From assembly GCA_009711765.1 (NCBI GenBank), contig VEND01000166.1:1-32299 (forward strand): DNA of 32,299 bases, given 5' to 3'. The first letter of the stretch is position 1. Every line of letters starts with the position of its first letter. A model generated the notes under the pieces. It saw only the letters and a list, made by a program, of their open reading frames with translations, ran no database searches and was not told where the DNA came from. This document shows positions 1 through 7,937 of the stretch, in pieces. A program made the translations under genes and the position numbers. The DNA comes from Bacillota bacterium (lineage in GTDB: Bacteria; Bacillota; Clostridia; Tissierellales; MES13).

Positions 1-259
1 CAAAACAATGGGCTATTTTGCTTATTTTTATGCAAAAAAATCAAATCTGTTAATAAAGATATTACTCCTATTTTACTTATCCACAACAAACTTTTCATCT
101 ACTCTCAAAAAAATGGGGAAACTCTAACTCTTTAGACTTTTTAACTTTCAATTTATTCCATATAACATTTTCACTTATTAACAAATCATTTATAAGTAGC
201 AATAAATAATTTTTTTCATAATCTAATATTGAAAGAAATATTATTATGGAGGTGTTTAA
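1..259. other. Left-edge region without a convincing gene
   Basis: No recognisable gene. A frame is open from base 2 to a TAA ending at 127 (about 41 codons, hydrophobic, entering from the left edge). It resembles nothing I know, so it could be the tail of a gene outside the window or chance. The remainder is AT-rich upstream DNA for the gene at 260. CATAATCTA at 217-225 matches the CATAnnnTA shape of a sporulation sigma-K -10 element, but no good -35 lies at the right distance, so this is only a hint. Confidence 0.3.
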
Positions 260-526
260 ATGGATAATAACTACTCATTAGAAAATGATTATGAATATGA
301 CTACAATTTAGATGATTCATATGAATCAGAACAATATCCCCCGTTTGGACCTAGTTTCGGTCCTGGCTATGGACCTGGTAGACCTGGATATGGCCCTGGA
401 TATGGTTACAGACGTCCACCTTTTATACCTAGATATGGTTATAGACGTCCATATTTTTATGGACCTTACTATGGCTTTAGAAGATTTTTCTTCCCGTTCT
501 ATGGATATAGACGAAGATATTGGTAG
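260..526 (+). CDS. Small Tyr/Gly/Pro/Arg-rich repeat protein, possible spore-coat or surface protein
   Basis: Predicted protein of 88 residues, preceded by a strong ribosome site (GGAGGTG at 248-254, five bases before ATG). The first 25 residues are acidic (Asp, Glu, Asn, Tyr). Next comes a Gly-Pro-Tyr stretch with GPGYGPG-like units (about 29-48), then an aromatic, arginine-rich tail with four degenerate units YGYRRPPF, YGYRRPYF, YGFRRFFF and YGYRRRYW. There is no signal peptide or membrane helix. Tyrosine-rich, low-complexity proteins of this kind occur among clostridial spore coat and exosporium proteins, where dityrosine cross-links can form; assigning that role here is inference. A hairpin terminator follows within 15 bases, so it is probably monocistronic. 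Confidence 0.75.
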   Translation: MDNNYSLENDYEYDYNLDDSYESEQYPPFGPSFGPGYGPGRPGYGPGYGYRRPPFIPRYGYRRPYFYGPYYGFRRFFFPFYGYRRRYW

Positions 527-536
527 AGTGAACATG

Positions 537-567
537 AAAAGACCAGCTCTCTGTGAACTGGTCTTTT
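537..567. terminator. Bidirectional hairpin terminator
   Basis: A perfect 10-bp stem (AAAAGACCAG / CTGGTCTTTT) with an 11-base loop lies between the convergent small repeat protein gene and the DUF192 gene. The A-run and T-run at the two ends let it work in both directions. Confidence 0.8.
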
Positions 568-581
568 ATGTATTATTCAAC

Positions 582-932
582 TTAAACTATAGATATAATA
601 TTTCCTATATCTGTTTTTGTTTTTTTTACCGTTCCTTTTGAAAGTTCAATAACATATTTTGAATCTTTAACTACTTTAGTTACTTGCCATGGTTTTAAAT
701 TTTCTATAATTTTTATTACTTTATTATCTTCACTTACAAATAAAACATCTATACTAAACTTCATAAAAAACATATGTACACTTTTACATGGTTTTATTAT
801 TAAAGCTTCATCTTCATTTAAGCTATTTTTACCTAATAAGCCCTTTAATCTTGAAAAAAAGTTATCCGCTATATAACAATTATTTGCTAGTACCTTTTTT
901 AAAGTTTTATTTTTTAGAATTACTTTTTTCAT
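582..932 (-). CDS. DUF192 family protein, last gene of the pilus operon
   Basis: Predicted 116 residues. The centre has the DUF192 (COG1430) signature: a RLKGLLGK segment, then PCKSVHMFFMKFSIDVLFV, then a Trp in KPWQVTKVV. The family is a small beta-barrel fold of unknown biochemical role, often exported in Gram-negatives; no signal peptide is visible in this copy. It starts eight bases after the tadC stop with AGGTGAT just upstream, so it is translated as part of the tad operon. Its position suggests a link to Flp pilus assembly or simply co-expression; function is not established. Confidence 0.85.
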   Translation of the reverse strand: MKKVILKNKTLKKVLANNCYIADNFFSRLKGLLGKNSLNEDEALIIKPCKSVHMFFMKFSIDVLFVSEDNKVIKIIENLKPWQVTKVVKDSKYVIELSKGTVKKTKTDIGNIISIV

Positions 933-940
933 AATATCAC

Positions 941-1864
941 CTAATTACCAAAAGTATTCATCATTTTAATAACAGCAGGCCCTAGTAATACAGCAAATAT
1001 AGTTGGAAAGATGAAAAATATCAAAGGGAAAAGTATCTTAACAGGTGCCTTCATAGCCTTCTCTTGGGCTCTCTGACGTCTTTTTTCTCTCATTTGGACC
1101 GATTGCACCCTTAATACCTTACTTACTCCTACACCTAACTCATCGGCTTGTATTAAAGAACCTACAAGGGTCGTTAAATCAGATACTTTACATCTTTCAC
1201 TCATATCCCTTAGAGCCTCTCTTCTACTTTTTCCTATTCTCATTTCATTTAAAACCTTACTAAACTCATCTGCTAAAACCCCTGGCATTTTTTCTACTAA
1301 TCTTGATAATGCCCCATCAAAGGATAATCCTGCTTCAACACTTACTGTTAATAAATCAAGTACATCTGGTAATGTTTTTACTATTTCTTTTTGTCTTTTA
1401 TTTTTATATTGTTTTATAAAAAGTCTTGGAAAAAGGTTAAATATTAATATTGCTATAATTATACCGAAGAACATTCTAGATATTAGTATGTTGTTAATTA
1501 TAGCTATTATTATTAAAATTAAAGGTAGAATTATACTTAATAATAATCTTATTAAAAACCATTGATTAATACTTAAATTATAAGGATACCCTGCAACTTT
1601 AAGTTCATCTTCTATTCTAGTTTTCATACCTGTGGGTGTTATTTTAGATATAATATTCGATGTATTATCTGCTATAGGTTTTATAACCCTTTCAAAAAAG
1701 GATACATTTAGTTCTTCTAAATCAGGATTTATTTCCTTTGATTTTCCCTTTATCTTTTCAAGTCTTAAAAGTACTTTTATCTTGTCCTTAAATAAGGAAT
1801 TTAAAAATAAGTAAGCCAAAATAAAAACTAGCAAAAAAATTAAAAAAACAATAACTGAAAGCAT
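941..1864 (-). CDS. tadC: TadC, inner-membrane platform protein of Flp pilus assembly
   Basis: Type II secretion F family (GspF/TadC) membrane protein that, with TadB, anchors the CpaF ATPase and helps extrude Flp pilin. Hydrophobic segments lie near the N-terminus (residues 2-22), in the middle (about 100-145) and at the C-terminus (about 275-300). Between them is the cytoplasmic T2SSF domain with LPDVLDLLTVSVEAGLSFDGAL and EMRIGKSRREAL. I chose the ATG at 1864, giving 307 residues, because GGGGTGG lies about five bases upstream; a GTG at 1873 in the same frame lacks a ribosome site. It follows tadB by a few bases. Confidence 0.92.
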   Translation of the reverse strand: MLSVIVFLIFLLVFILAYLFLNSLFKDKIKVLLRLEKIKGKSKEINPDLEELNVSFFERVIKPIADNTSNIISKITPTGMKTRIEDELKVAGYPYNLSINQWFLIRLLLSIILPLILIIIAIINNILISRMFFGIIIAILIFNLFPRLFIKQYKNKRQKEIVKTLPDVLDLLTVSVEAGLSFDGALSRLVEKMPGVLADEFSKVLNEMRIGKSRREALRDMSERCKVSDLTTLVGSLIQADELGVGVSKVLRVQSVQMREKRRQRAQEKAMKAPVKILFPLIFFIFPTIFAVLLGPAVIKMMNTFGN

Positions 1865-1875
1865 ATCTTCCACCC

Positions 1876-2844
1876 CTATACTTCAATTTTCACTATTTTA
1901 TTAATAAGTATAATACCTATTAATTGATTTAGTATTGCAACTATTAAAATAGCTATCCCTACTTTAGTTTCAAATAAACCATTAAGATATTCAGGGTTTA
2001 TTAAAAATAAAGCCCCTCCTAAGGCTAAGGGTAATAAAGATACAATAATCCCAGATAATCTACCTTGGGCTGTTAGTGTTTTAATTTCTCCCTTAAGCTT
2101 TACCCTTTCTCTTATGGTACTTGATATTGTATCTAGTATTTCAGAAAGATTACCACCGACTTGTCTTTGTATTAAAACAGCTGTAACCATTAGTTCTAAA
2201 TCATCACTTTCTACCCTCTTTATTAAACTTTCTAAAGCTTGTTCTGTAGGTATACCTAGTCTCATTTCCTTTAATACTTTTCCAAATTCTTTATTTATTG
2301 GTTCAGGCATTTCCCTTGCAGCTGAATCTATTGCCTGTAAAAAGCTATGTCCTGCTTTAAGGGAATTAGATATAAGTACTATGGCATCTCCTAATTGATT
2401 ATTAAACATTTTATATCTTTTATTTTTCCTAATCTTTATTATTTGTTTAGGTATTAAAAGTCCTAAAATAGAAAATATAATAGCTATAGCCATTGTATTG
2501 AAAATATTTATAGTAAAAAGAAATAATAAAACACATAAAAGAATTTGTATAGCTATAAGTTCTTCTCCCTTTAAAGGAATACCTGCCTTTATAATTTCAA
2601 ATTGGGTTTTTTCAATATATCTTTTTAAGTAATCAATATTAGATATCTTACTACCTAGTGAATTTAATAATTTTCTTGGTTTTATATTAATTTTAGTTTC
2701 CTTTTCTATAATTTCTTCTTCAGTTCTACCTTCAAAATACTTTCCTAATCTTTCTATTGATCTTTCCTTTGAAAATAAAGATAAAATACTATATATTAAT
2801 AATCCACTTGATATAAAAATTAAAAATGGGTAAAGATATAACAT
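1876..2844 (-). CDS. tadB: TadB, inner-membrane platform protein of Flp pilus assembly
   Basis: A 322-residue type II secretion F family protein. Hydrophobic segments occur at about 4-22, 100-135 and two at the C-terminus (about 265-315). The T2SSF core reads LGDAIVLISNSLKAGHSFLQAI, then KEMRLGIPTEQALESL and LIQRQVGGNLSEIL, the usual TadB pattern. It forms the membrane platform with TadC, paired with CpaF upstream. GAGGTG precedes the ATG, and the 11-base gap from cpaF shows co-transcription. Confidence 0.93.
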   Translation of the reverse strand: MLYLYPFLIFISSGLLIYSILSLFSKERSIERLGKYFEGRTEEEIIEKETKINIKPRKLLNSLGSKISNIDYLKRYIEKTQFEIIKAGIPLKGEELIAIQILLCVLLFLFTINIFNTMAIAIIFSILGLLIPKQIIKIRKNKRYKMFNNQLGDAIVLISNSLKAGHSFLQAIDSAAREMPEPINKEFGKVLKEMRLGIPTEQALESLIKRVESDDLELMVTAVLIQRQVGGNLSEILDTISSTIRERVKLKGEIKTLTAQGRLSGIIVSLLPLALGGALFLINPEYLNGLFETKVGIAILIVAILNQLIGIILINKIVKIEV

Positions 2845-2855
2845 TTTTTACACCT

Positions 2856-4181
2856 CTACTCTAAAATATTTGGTGGTATATTTACTCCTCTTCCCTTAAG
2901 CTTGTCTAAAAATTTAGGTTTAATCCCTGTATATTTAAAATCGCCCTTTACCTTTCCTCTATCATCATATCCGTTATGTTCAAACTTATATATATCCTGT
3001 AAAACTATTACATCACCTTCTAAGCCTTGTACCTCTGCTATGCTTGTTATTTTTCTACTTCCATCCCTTAGTCTTGATTGCTGAACTATAACATCAACTG
3101 CTGATGTTATTTGCTCTCTTATAGCCCTTATAGGTAGCTCCATACCTGCCATTAAAACCATTGTCTCAAGTCTTGATAACATATCCCTTGTGGAATTGGC
3201 ATGTCCTGTTGTCAATGAACCATCATGCCCTGTATTCATAGCTTGAAGCATATCTATAGCTTCTCCTGAACGAACCTCACCTACTACTATTCTATCAGGA
3301 CGCATTCTCAAACTATTTTTTACTAGATCCCTAATATTAATTTCTCCCTTTCCTTCAATATTAGGAGGTCTTGTTTCTAATCTAACAACATGGTCCTGAT
3401 GCATCTGTAATTCTGCAGCATCCTCTATAGTAACTATTCTTTCATCATTTGGTATAAAAGATGATAATACATTTAGTGTTGTTGTTTTACCACTACCTGT
3501 ACCTCCTGAAACTATAACATTTAACCTTCCTTCAACACACAATTTAAGTAACTTTGCCATTTTAGAATTCAATGTTTTAAAGCCAATTAAATCAGATACT
3601 TTAAAGGGATCTTCTGAAAATTTTCTTATAGTTATTGTAGGTCCATTTAAAGCAAGGGGTGGAATTATTGCATTAACCCTCGAACCATTAGGAAGTCTAG
3701 CATCAACCATAGGAGAACTTTCATCTATTCTTCTACCTAGGGGGGCTACTATTTTTTCTATCACATGAAGAACATGATTATCATCTTTAAATTTAACATC
3801 AGAAAGTACTAATTTTCCATTTCTTTCAACATAAATACTATCTGGTCCATTTACCATTACCTCTGAAACATCACTATCATTTAATAAAGGAGTTATCGGT
3901 CCAAAACCTATTATCTCATCTAATATTTCACTTAAAATTTTATTTCTATCATTTCTTGTTATTGCTAAACTATTCTCTTCAAGATAATCTTTGATTATAT
4001 CTTCTATCTCTTTTTTTAGTTCTTCATTATCTTCTCCGACATCCTTTAAGTCAATAGTTAACTCTTCTATAACTTGATTTTGTAGTGTGCTTTTTAATTC
4101 TAAATGAGGATCTTTCGTATTTTCTTTTTTAATCTCTTCCTCATTTTTATTTTTTTTATTTAACCTTTTACTTAAAGACAT
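2856..4181 (-). CDS. cpaF: CpaF/TadA-type secretion ATPase that powers Flp pilus assembly
   Basis: A 441-residue type II/IV secretion ATPase (VirB11/CpaF group). The N-terminal part (about 35-190) is the family's helical and PAS-like region. The motor domain has Walker A GGTGSGKTT (226-234), an Asp box TIEDAAEL (251-258), an atypical Walker B RIVVGEVR (297-304) with the catalytic Glu at 302, and a His box GSLTTGHANS (321-330). All motifs are intact. The first 30 residues are Lys/Glu-rich and look disordered. It hydrolyses ATP in the cytoplasm to drive pilin polymerisation through TadB and TadC. Named cpaF here to avoid confusion with the tRNA deaminase tadA elsewhere in the window. Confidence 0.96.
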   Translation of the reverse strand: MSLSKRLNKKNKNEEEIKKENTKDPHLELKSTLQNQVIEELTIDLKDVGEDNEELKKEIEDIIKDYLEENSLAITRNDRNKILSEILDEIIGFGPITPLLNDSDVSEVMVNGPDSIYVERNGKLVLSDVKFKDDNHVLHVIEKIVAPLGRRIDESSPMVDARLPNGSRVNAIIPPLALNGPTITIRKFSEDPFKVSDLIGFKTLNSKMAKLLKLCVEGRLNVIVSGGTGSGKTTTLNVLSSFIPNDERIVTIEDAAELQMHQDHVVRLETRPPNIEGKGEINIRDLVKNSLRMRPDRIVVGEVRSGEAIDMLQAMNTGHDGSLTTGHANSTRDMLSRLETMVLMAGMELPIRAIREQITSAVDVIVQQSRLRDGSRKITSIAEVQGLEGDVIVLQDIYKFEHNGYDDRGKVKGDFKYTGIKPKFLDKLKGRGVNIPPNILE

Positions 4182-4194
4182 AATTTTTCACCAC

Positions 4195-5358
4195 CTAGTA
4201 TTCACCAGTTATAATCATATTACCTAATTCTTCTAGGCCTTTAAATATTTTATTATTTCTTCTCTTTCTCATGAAAGGATGTCCTTTATTTATTGAAGTT
4301 ACAACTGTCTTTTTATCCTCAGGTATAAATTTAGTTACATCCCTTTCTAATGTTTCTATTAATTCTTTGTATTTAATTCCAAACTTTTGTGTTGCATTAT
4401 TTACTAATATTTTCACCTTTTCATCTGAATAATTTAATGAATCCATAACTTGAAGTCCTAATTTCATATTTTTAACAGAGGGAATATCCATAGTTGAAAT
4501 AAAGAATAGTTTATCAGAAATATCTAAAGCAGTTAAAGTTACTTCTTCAAAATTAGTCGGTGTATCTATAATTATATATTTATACTTTTCTTTTAATACC
4601 TTTATAATTATTTTTATATGTTCTGGATTAATATAATCTGCATACTCAGGCTTTATAGGTGCTGATAACAGTTTAACTCCTGATGAATCCTCCATTAAAT
4701 ACTCTTCTAAAATGTCAATATTTAAATCAGAAATATCTTCAATCAAATCAGTTATCGTCTTAGTTGGGGTTATATCAAACATTAATGATGCATCCCCAAA
4801 TTCTAAATCTAAATCCATTACAACTACTTTATCTTCAGTTTGTCTTTTAATACTAATTGCAGTATTAATAGCTATTGTAGTCTTTCCTACACCACCCTTA
4901 GTACTAAAAACACTTAAAACCCTAGGTTTTTTAGTTGTATTTTTATCAGAACTTACCTTTTTAAAATAATTTTTTCTATCCTGTTCTTTGTTATACGCAC
5001 TATGAATTGTATTTGTTAGAGTATCTATATTAAAGGGTTTTACTATATATTCCTTTGCTCCTGATATCATAGCCTTTTTTAAATATTCAGTTTCACTTTG
5101 TACTGACATCATAATAACAATAACTTCAGGTAATTTTTTAGTTATTATATCTGTAGTTTTTAATCCATTTTTCCCTGGCATATTTATATCCATTAAAATA
5201 ATATCTGGTACTAATTCAAATGCAAGGTCTATTGCCTCATCACCATTAGACGCTTTACCTATAATTTCAATACTTTCATCAAAGGATAAAAGTGTCTCAA
5301 TTAAATTTATAGTATCATCAACATCATCTGCTATAAGTACTCTTATTTTTTCAGCCAT
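4195..5358 (-). CDS. cpaE: TadZ/CpaE: receiver domain fused to a ParA/MinD-like ATPase
   Basis: Predicted 387 residues in two parts. Residues 5-120 form a complete-looking receiver domain: acidic pair D11-D12, phospho-acceptor D57 in LMDINMPG, and K107 in VKPF. Residues 146-385 form a MinD/ParA-type ATPase with a deviant Walker A (KGGVGKTT, 154-161) and a DLDLEFGD switch. TadZ/CpaE proteins place the Tad apparatus in the cell. In many CpaE proteins the receiver is degenerate; this one keeps the phosphorylation residues, so it may respond to a kinase (inference). GGGAG precedes the ATG; spacing to cpaF is 13 bases. Confidence 0.93.
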   Translation of the reverse strand: MAEKIRVLIADDVDDTINLIETLLSFDESIEIIGKASNGDEAIDLAFELVPDIILMDINMPGKNGLKTTDIITKKLPEVIVIMMSVQSETEYLKKAMISGAKEYIVKPFNIDTLTNTIHSAYNKEQDRKNYFKKVSSDKNTTKKPRVLSVFSTKGGVGKTTIAINTAISIKRQTEDKVVVMDLDLEFGDASLMFDITPTKTITDLIEDISDLNIDILEEYLMEDSSGVKLLSAPIKPEYADYINPEHIKIIIKVLKEKYKYIIIDTPTNFEEVTLTALDISDKLFFISTMDIPSVKNMKLGLQVMDSLNYSDEKVKILVNNATQKFGIKYKELIETLERDVTKFIPEDKKTVVTSINKGHPFMRKRRNNKIFKGLEELGNMIITGEY

Positions 5359-5372
5359 GTTTTCACTCCCAT

Positions 5373-6122
5373 TTACTTAATATATTTTCCTTTAGGAGGT
5401 ACTATATCTTCCCTTATAGTTCCTTTAGTATTAAATGTATCTTTCTCTCTTATTGGCCTTAAAGATAACTTTAATCTTCCTATATCCTCACCATGTACTA
5501 ATTTTTCTCCCTCTAGGGGAGTTACTGCTAAAGTTACTGGATATTTCATAGGTACCTCTTTTCTTTTTTCTTCTTTTCTAGTCATATCTTTACTTACTGA
5601 AAGAACTAATTTATCCTGTAACAATAATTTAGTTATAGGAGGATACGCCATTTTTATACCACTTGATTTAAAATCTTTTTTATTTACTGTTACATATACA
5701 TCTACAAAATCACCTGGTTTTATTAAATCCGCAACTCCACTTATCTCATCTATAGCTACTGAAATAGCTCTTTTACCCTTAGGAATTCTAAGGCTTAGAT
5801 CTTTATCTTTTTCTTCTATTAATCTATCCTTTGGTATTACTTCACCCTTTAAAATTTTTCCCTTTGAATACTTTCCTATTATTTTACTTTCATCCTGTAT
5901 GGAGTTAACAATATGACTTTCTTTAAGTACCTTAATCTCTTCAAGCATCTCAGCAGTTATTTTATATCGTGGTAATATATCCTGTTTTGCAACAACTATA
6001 TTTATGTATTCTTCTTTCTTATTAGCATTTTTTATTCCCTTTATATAAGATAAACTTAAATATGCAGTTATTACTGATAATATTAGTGCAACTAACAATA
6101 TTTTTTTATTAAATTTATTCAT
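5373..6122 (-). CDS. cpaB: CpaB/RcpC-like Flp pilus assembly protein with SAF domain
   Basis: A 249-residue protein with one N-terminal membrane anchor (about 8-27), then a SAF domain (IVVAKQDILPRYKITAEML, about 42-60) and the RcpC/CpaB region (GKRAISVAIDEISGVADLIKPGDFVDVYVTV). In Gram-negatives CpaB assists the secretin. No secretin is expected in a single-membrane Firmicute, where homologues are thought to act at the membrane or cell wall. GGGAGG precedes the ATG at the usual distance. Membership of the tad operon is clear; the exact role here is inferred from the family. Confidence 0.9.
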   Translation of the reverse strand: MNKFNKKILLVALILSVITAYLSLSYIKGIKNANKKEEYINIVVAKQDILPRYKITAEMLEEIKVLKESHIVNSIQDESKIIGKYSKGKILKGEVIPKDRLIEEKDKDLSLRIPKGKRAISVAIDEISGVADLIKPGDFVDVYVTVNKKDFKSSGIKMAYPPITKLLLQDKLVLSVSKDMTRKEEKRKEVPMKYPVTLAVTPLEGEKLVHGEDIGRLKLSLRPIREKDTFNTKGTIREDIVPPKGKYIK

Positions 6123-6140
6123 ATTATTCCTCCCTAAATC

Positions 6141-7034
6141 TTAATGGGTTAATTTTACTCCCTTTAAACCATAATCAGTTTGCCCTTCACTTATATCTCC
6201 ATTAGTAGTAAATTCAATAAACCTACCTACTATTTCAAGTTGTCCTTTGCTTTTCTGTGCATCCTCCATAAAAAAAAGTGCAAAACCAACTATTTTAACT
6301 TCCTCTCTACCATCAACTGCTAAGGAATCTACAATTGGTATAGTCCATAATCTTAAGGAATCTTTAGTAAAATTTTCAAATGTAGAATAATCACTATCAG
6401 TTATATAATTTATTCCCTTTCTAGTTGGTCCTGCCATATTACCTGTTTCAGTATCTATAATATCCCCTACTTCGAGTTTTCCTTTATATCCAAATTTTAT
6501 ATTATATCTAAAATTACTAGCACCAGTTCCTCCTAAAGCAACTGCACCATAGTTTCCGTTATATCCATCTCCACCATCTTCTTTTAATATAAACCTTTCA
6601 CCGTATTCAAATGTTTGGTCTTCTACTACTAAAGGTCTTATGCCATCATATACTTTAGAAACCGGTCCTACTAGGGCCTTTGCCTTAGATGCTACATCAG
6701 TTGAATCCATTCCTAAAACTTTTGCAAAGTAATATTGAACTTCAGTTAAAACATCTACTTCTATCTTAGAATTATCCTCAGATACTGATATATTAAAAGA
6801 ATCTAGAGAAACATTATTTTTATTTAAATATTCATTAGCAACATTTAAAGCTTTATCAGGATCTGTAGGAAGTTCTAATGCCCCTGCTAAAGCAGCAGAA
6901 TCTGCTGCATTAGATAGTTTTCTTCTTTCTATAAAGGTTAATCCTACATCAGTAACCAAAGCAAAAAAACCTAAAATAACTGTCATTGCTAAAACAGTTA
7001 CTACATAAGTTGCACCCCTTTCATTTTTAAACAT
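6141..7034 (-). CDS. TadG-like pilus-associated protein
   Basis: Begins MFKNERGATYVVTVLAMTV, a class III prepilin-like leader and hydrophobic segment, followed by DVGLTFIERRKLSNAADSAALAGA, the signature of the TadG N-terminal (TadE/DUF2134) family. The C-terminal 200 residues are a soluble extracytoplasmic region rich in Gly, Asp and Asn. I set the start at ATG 7034 (297 residues) because AGGAGGG sits five bases upstream and overlaps the tadE stop. A TTG at 7052 in frame would read through that ribosome site and overlap tadE. Probably a minor pilin-like or tip/wall component of the pilus. Confidence 0.88.
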   Translation of the reverse strand: MFKNERGATYVVTVLAMTVILGFFALVTDVGLTFIERRKLSNAADSAALAGALELPTDPDKALNVANEYLNKNNVSLDSFNISVSEDNSKIEVDVLTEVQYYFAKVLGMDSTDVASKAKALVGPVSKVYDGIRPLVVEDQTFEYGERFILKEDGGDGYNGNYGAVALGGTGASNFRYNIKFGYKGKLEVGDIIDTETGNMAGPTRKGINYITDSDYSTFENFTKDSLRLWTIPIVDSLAVDGREEVKIVGFALFFMEDAQKSKGQLEIVGRFIEFTTNGDISEGQTDYGLKGVKLTH

Positions 7035-7044
7035 AATATCCCTC

Positions 7045-7434
7045 CTATTCAACTCGCATTACAGTTTCTGTTTCTATATGAAAAGGATTTGGTATTATAC
7101 TCTCAATAATAGGAACAATGATATCTACATCATAACCGATATTAACTGTAACAGAATCTCCTCTATTTCTACTACTTGGAGATATTGTAACGCTCATATT
7201 TGATGAATTTAAAGTATTAGAACTTAAACTTACTGTTTCTAAAATTTCACTGTCGCTATCACCTAAAGAGGCACTTCTAGCCCCTTCCCTTGAGGCATGA
7301 TTTATAATAAGATAAGCATTCATTACTCTTCCAGACTCAAAAACCCCCATTAAGATTATAAGTATAATGGGGAGTAATATAGCTAATTCAACGATTGATT
7401 GACCTTTTTCATTTTTAATGTATTTTTTAGGCAT
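7045..7434 (-). CDS. tadE: TadE-like pseudopilin
   Basis: With the ATG at 7434 (129 residues) the protein opens MPKKYIKNEKGQSIVELAIL, a prepilin leader with Gly, then Gln-Ser-x-x-Glu, followed by a hydrophobic helix (about 14-33) and the TadE consensus NHASREGARSAS. This start has GGAGGTG about seven bases upstream; the longer frame from 7452 would start before that site. The protein is a minor pseudopilin processed by a TadV/CpaA-type peptidase, which is not in this window. The stop overlaps the ribosome site of the TadG-like gene, implying coupled translation. Confidence 0.9.
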   Translation of the reverse strand: MPKKYIKNEKGQSIVELAILLPIILIILMGVFESGRVMNAYLIINHASREGARSASLGDSDSEILETVSLSSNTLNSSNMSVTISPSSRNRGDSVTVNIGYDVDIIVPIIESIIPNPFHIETETVMRVE

Positions 7435-7461
7435 CCTTTCACCTCCATACATCTTTACAAA

Positions 7462-7485
7462 AAGACCTTACAAAAGTAAGGTCTT
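7462..7485 (-). terminator. Hairpin terminator between flp and the rest of the tad operon
   Basis: A perfect 10-bp stem (AAGACCTTAC / GTAAGGTCTT) with a four-base loop, followed on the minus strand by TTTTT. The stem can extend through ACAA/TTGT with one G-U pair. It lies between the pilin gene and tadE, where partial termination would give much more pilin than assembly protein. Confidence 0.8.
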
Positions 7486-7515
7486 CTTGTAAAAAAGCAT
7501 GTGAATTTTTAAATT

Positions 7516-7695
7516 TTAAGGAGTTAAAGTATTTGTTATAGAAGTTAAAGTCGCTCCTATTCCACCTTGAAGTGCAGTTAATCCACCAACTAATAATATA
7601 GCTACAAGTGCAATTATAAGTGCGTATTCTACCATTCCCTGTCCTCGTTCATCATTTTTAAGTTCATTTAAATAATTAAATAAGTTCAAAAACAT
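7516..7695 (-). CDS. flp: Flp-type major pilin (Flp/Fap family prepilin)
   Basis: Predicted 59 residues from the ATG at 7695, which has GGGGTG about six bases upstream; an in-frame GTG at 7704 lacks a ribosome site. The sequence ERGQGMVEYALIIALVAILL holds the Flp processing motif, Gly followed by four residues then Glu-Tyr (G18, E23, Y24), then a 20-residue hydrophobic helix and a short tail. The leader is cut after Gly by a TadV-type peptidase and the mature pilin of about 41 residues polymerises. It is first in the tad operon and is separated from the assembly genes by a terminator hairpin. Confidence 0.95.
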   Translation of the reverse strand: MFLNLFNYLNELKNDERGQGMVEYALIIALVAILLVGGLTALQGGIGATLTSITNTLTP

Positions 7696-7735
7696 CCTAA
7701 TCACCCCGTTGTTTTATTTGTTGTTGTTTAATTAA

Positions 7736-7764
7736 ATTATATCTTAGGAATTCATAAATTGATA
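7736..7764 (-). promoter_or_regulatory. Candidate promoter of the flp-tad operon
   Basis: On the minus strand a perfect -10 TATAAT (7741-7736) lies 17 bases after a poor -35 TATCAA (7764-7759). A good -10 with a weak -35 is typical of promoters that need an activator. Confidence 0.5.
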
Positions 7765-7772
7765 TCCACTAG

Positions 7773-7794
7773 AAGGTGTAATTTCATACACCTT
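7773..7794. promoter_or_regulatory. Inverted repeat, candidate operator of the divergent response regulator
   Basis: Perfect 8-bp arms AAGGTGTA / TACACCTT separated by six bases. It covers about -44 to -65 relative to the start expected from the flp promoter, a normal activator position, and lies in the region shared with the NarL-type regulator gene. Binding by that regulator is inference. Confidence 0.45.
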
Positions 7795-7879
7795 AAGTTG
7801 TATTTTTTTAATAGTCCTCTTTACCTAGATAAAGTTTATTTTTAAAAATTTAACTAAATAAATATGTAATTTTTACTTC

Positions 7880-7909
7880 TTTAGTTTGATTTTTTTGATA
7901 TTATATAAT
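7880..7909 (+). promoter_or_regulatory. Candidate promoter of the NarL-type regulator
   Basis: A perfect -10 TATAAT at 7904-7909, 29 bases before the ATG. The best -35 at the right distance (TTTAGT or TTAGTT from 7880-7881) is weak. Confidence 0.45.
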
Positions 7910-7937
7910 TAAGAAAACTTTGTAAAGGGAGGATATC

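Noticed and set aside
77..85. A perfect DnaA box (TTATCCACA)
   Set aside because: It is single, with no second box, no AT-rich unwinding module and no dnaA/dnaN nearby, so it is not evidence of an origin.
199..206. A GCAATAAA half-site like that of the his operator
   Set aside because: The opposite half-site is missing at the right spacing, so it is probably chance in AT-rich DNA.
326..535. An antisense frame of 69 codons over the repeat protein
   Set aside because: It mirrors the repeat codons on the other strand and has no ribosome site.
312..641. A 109-codon frame overlapping the small repeat protein
   Set aside because: It is a shifted reading of the YGYRR repeats, runs through the terminator and lacks a ribosome site.
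7035..7052. Longer TadG-like start at a TTG
   Set aside because: It would overlap tadE and place the AGGAGGG ribosome site inside the coding region; the ATG at 7034 fits better.
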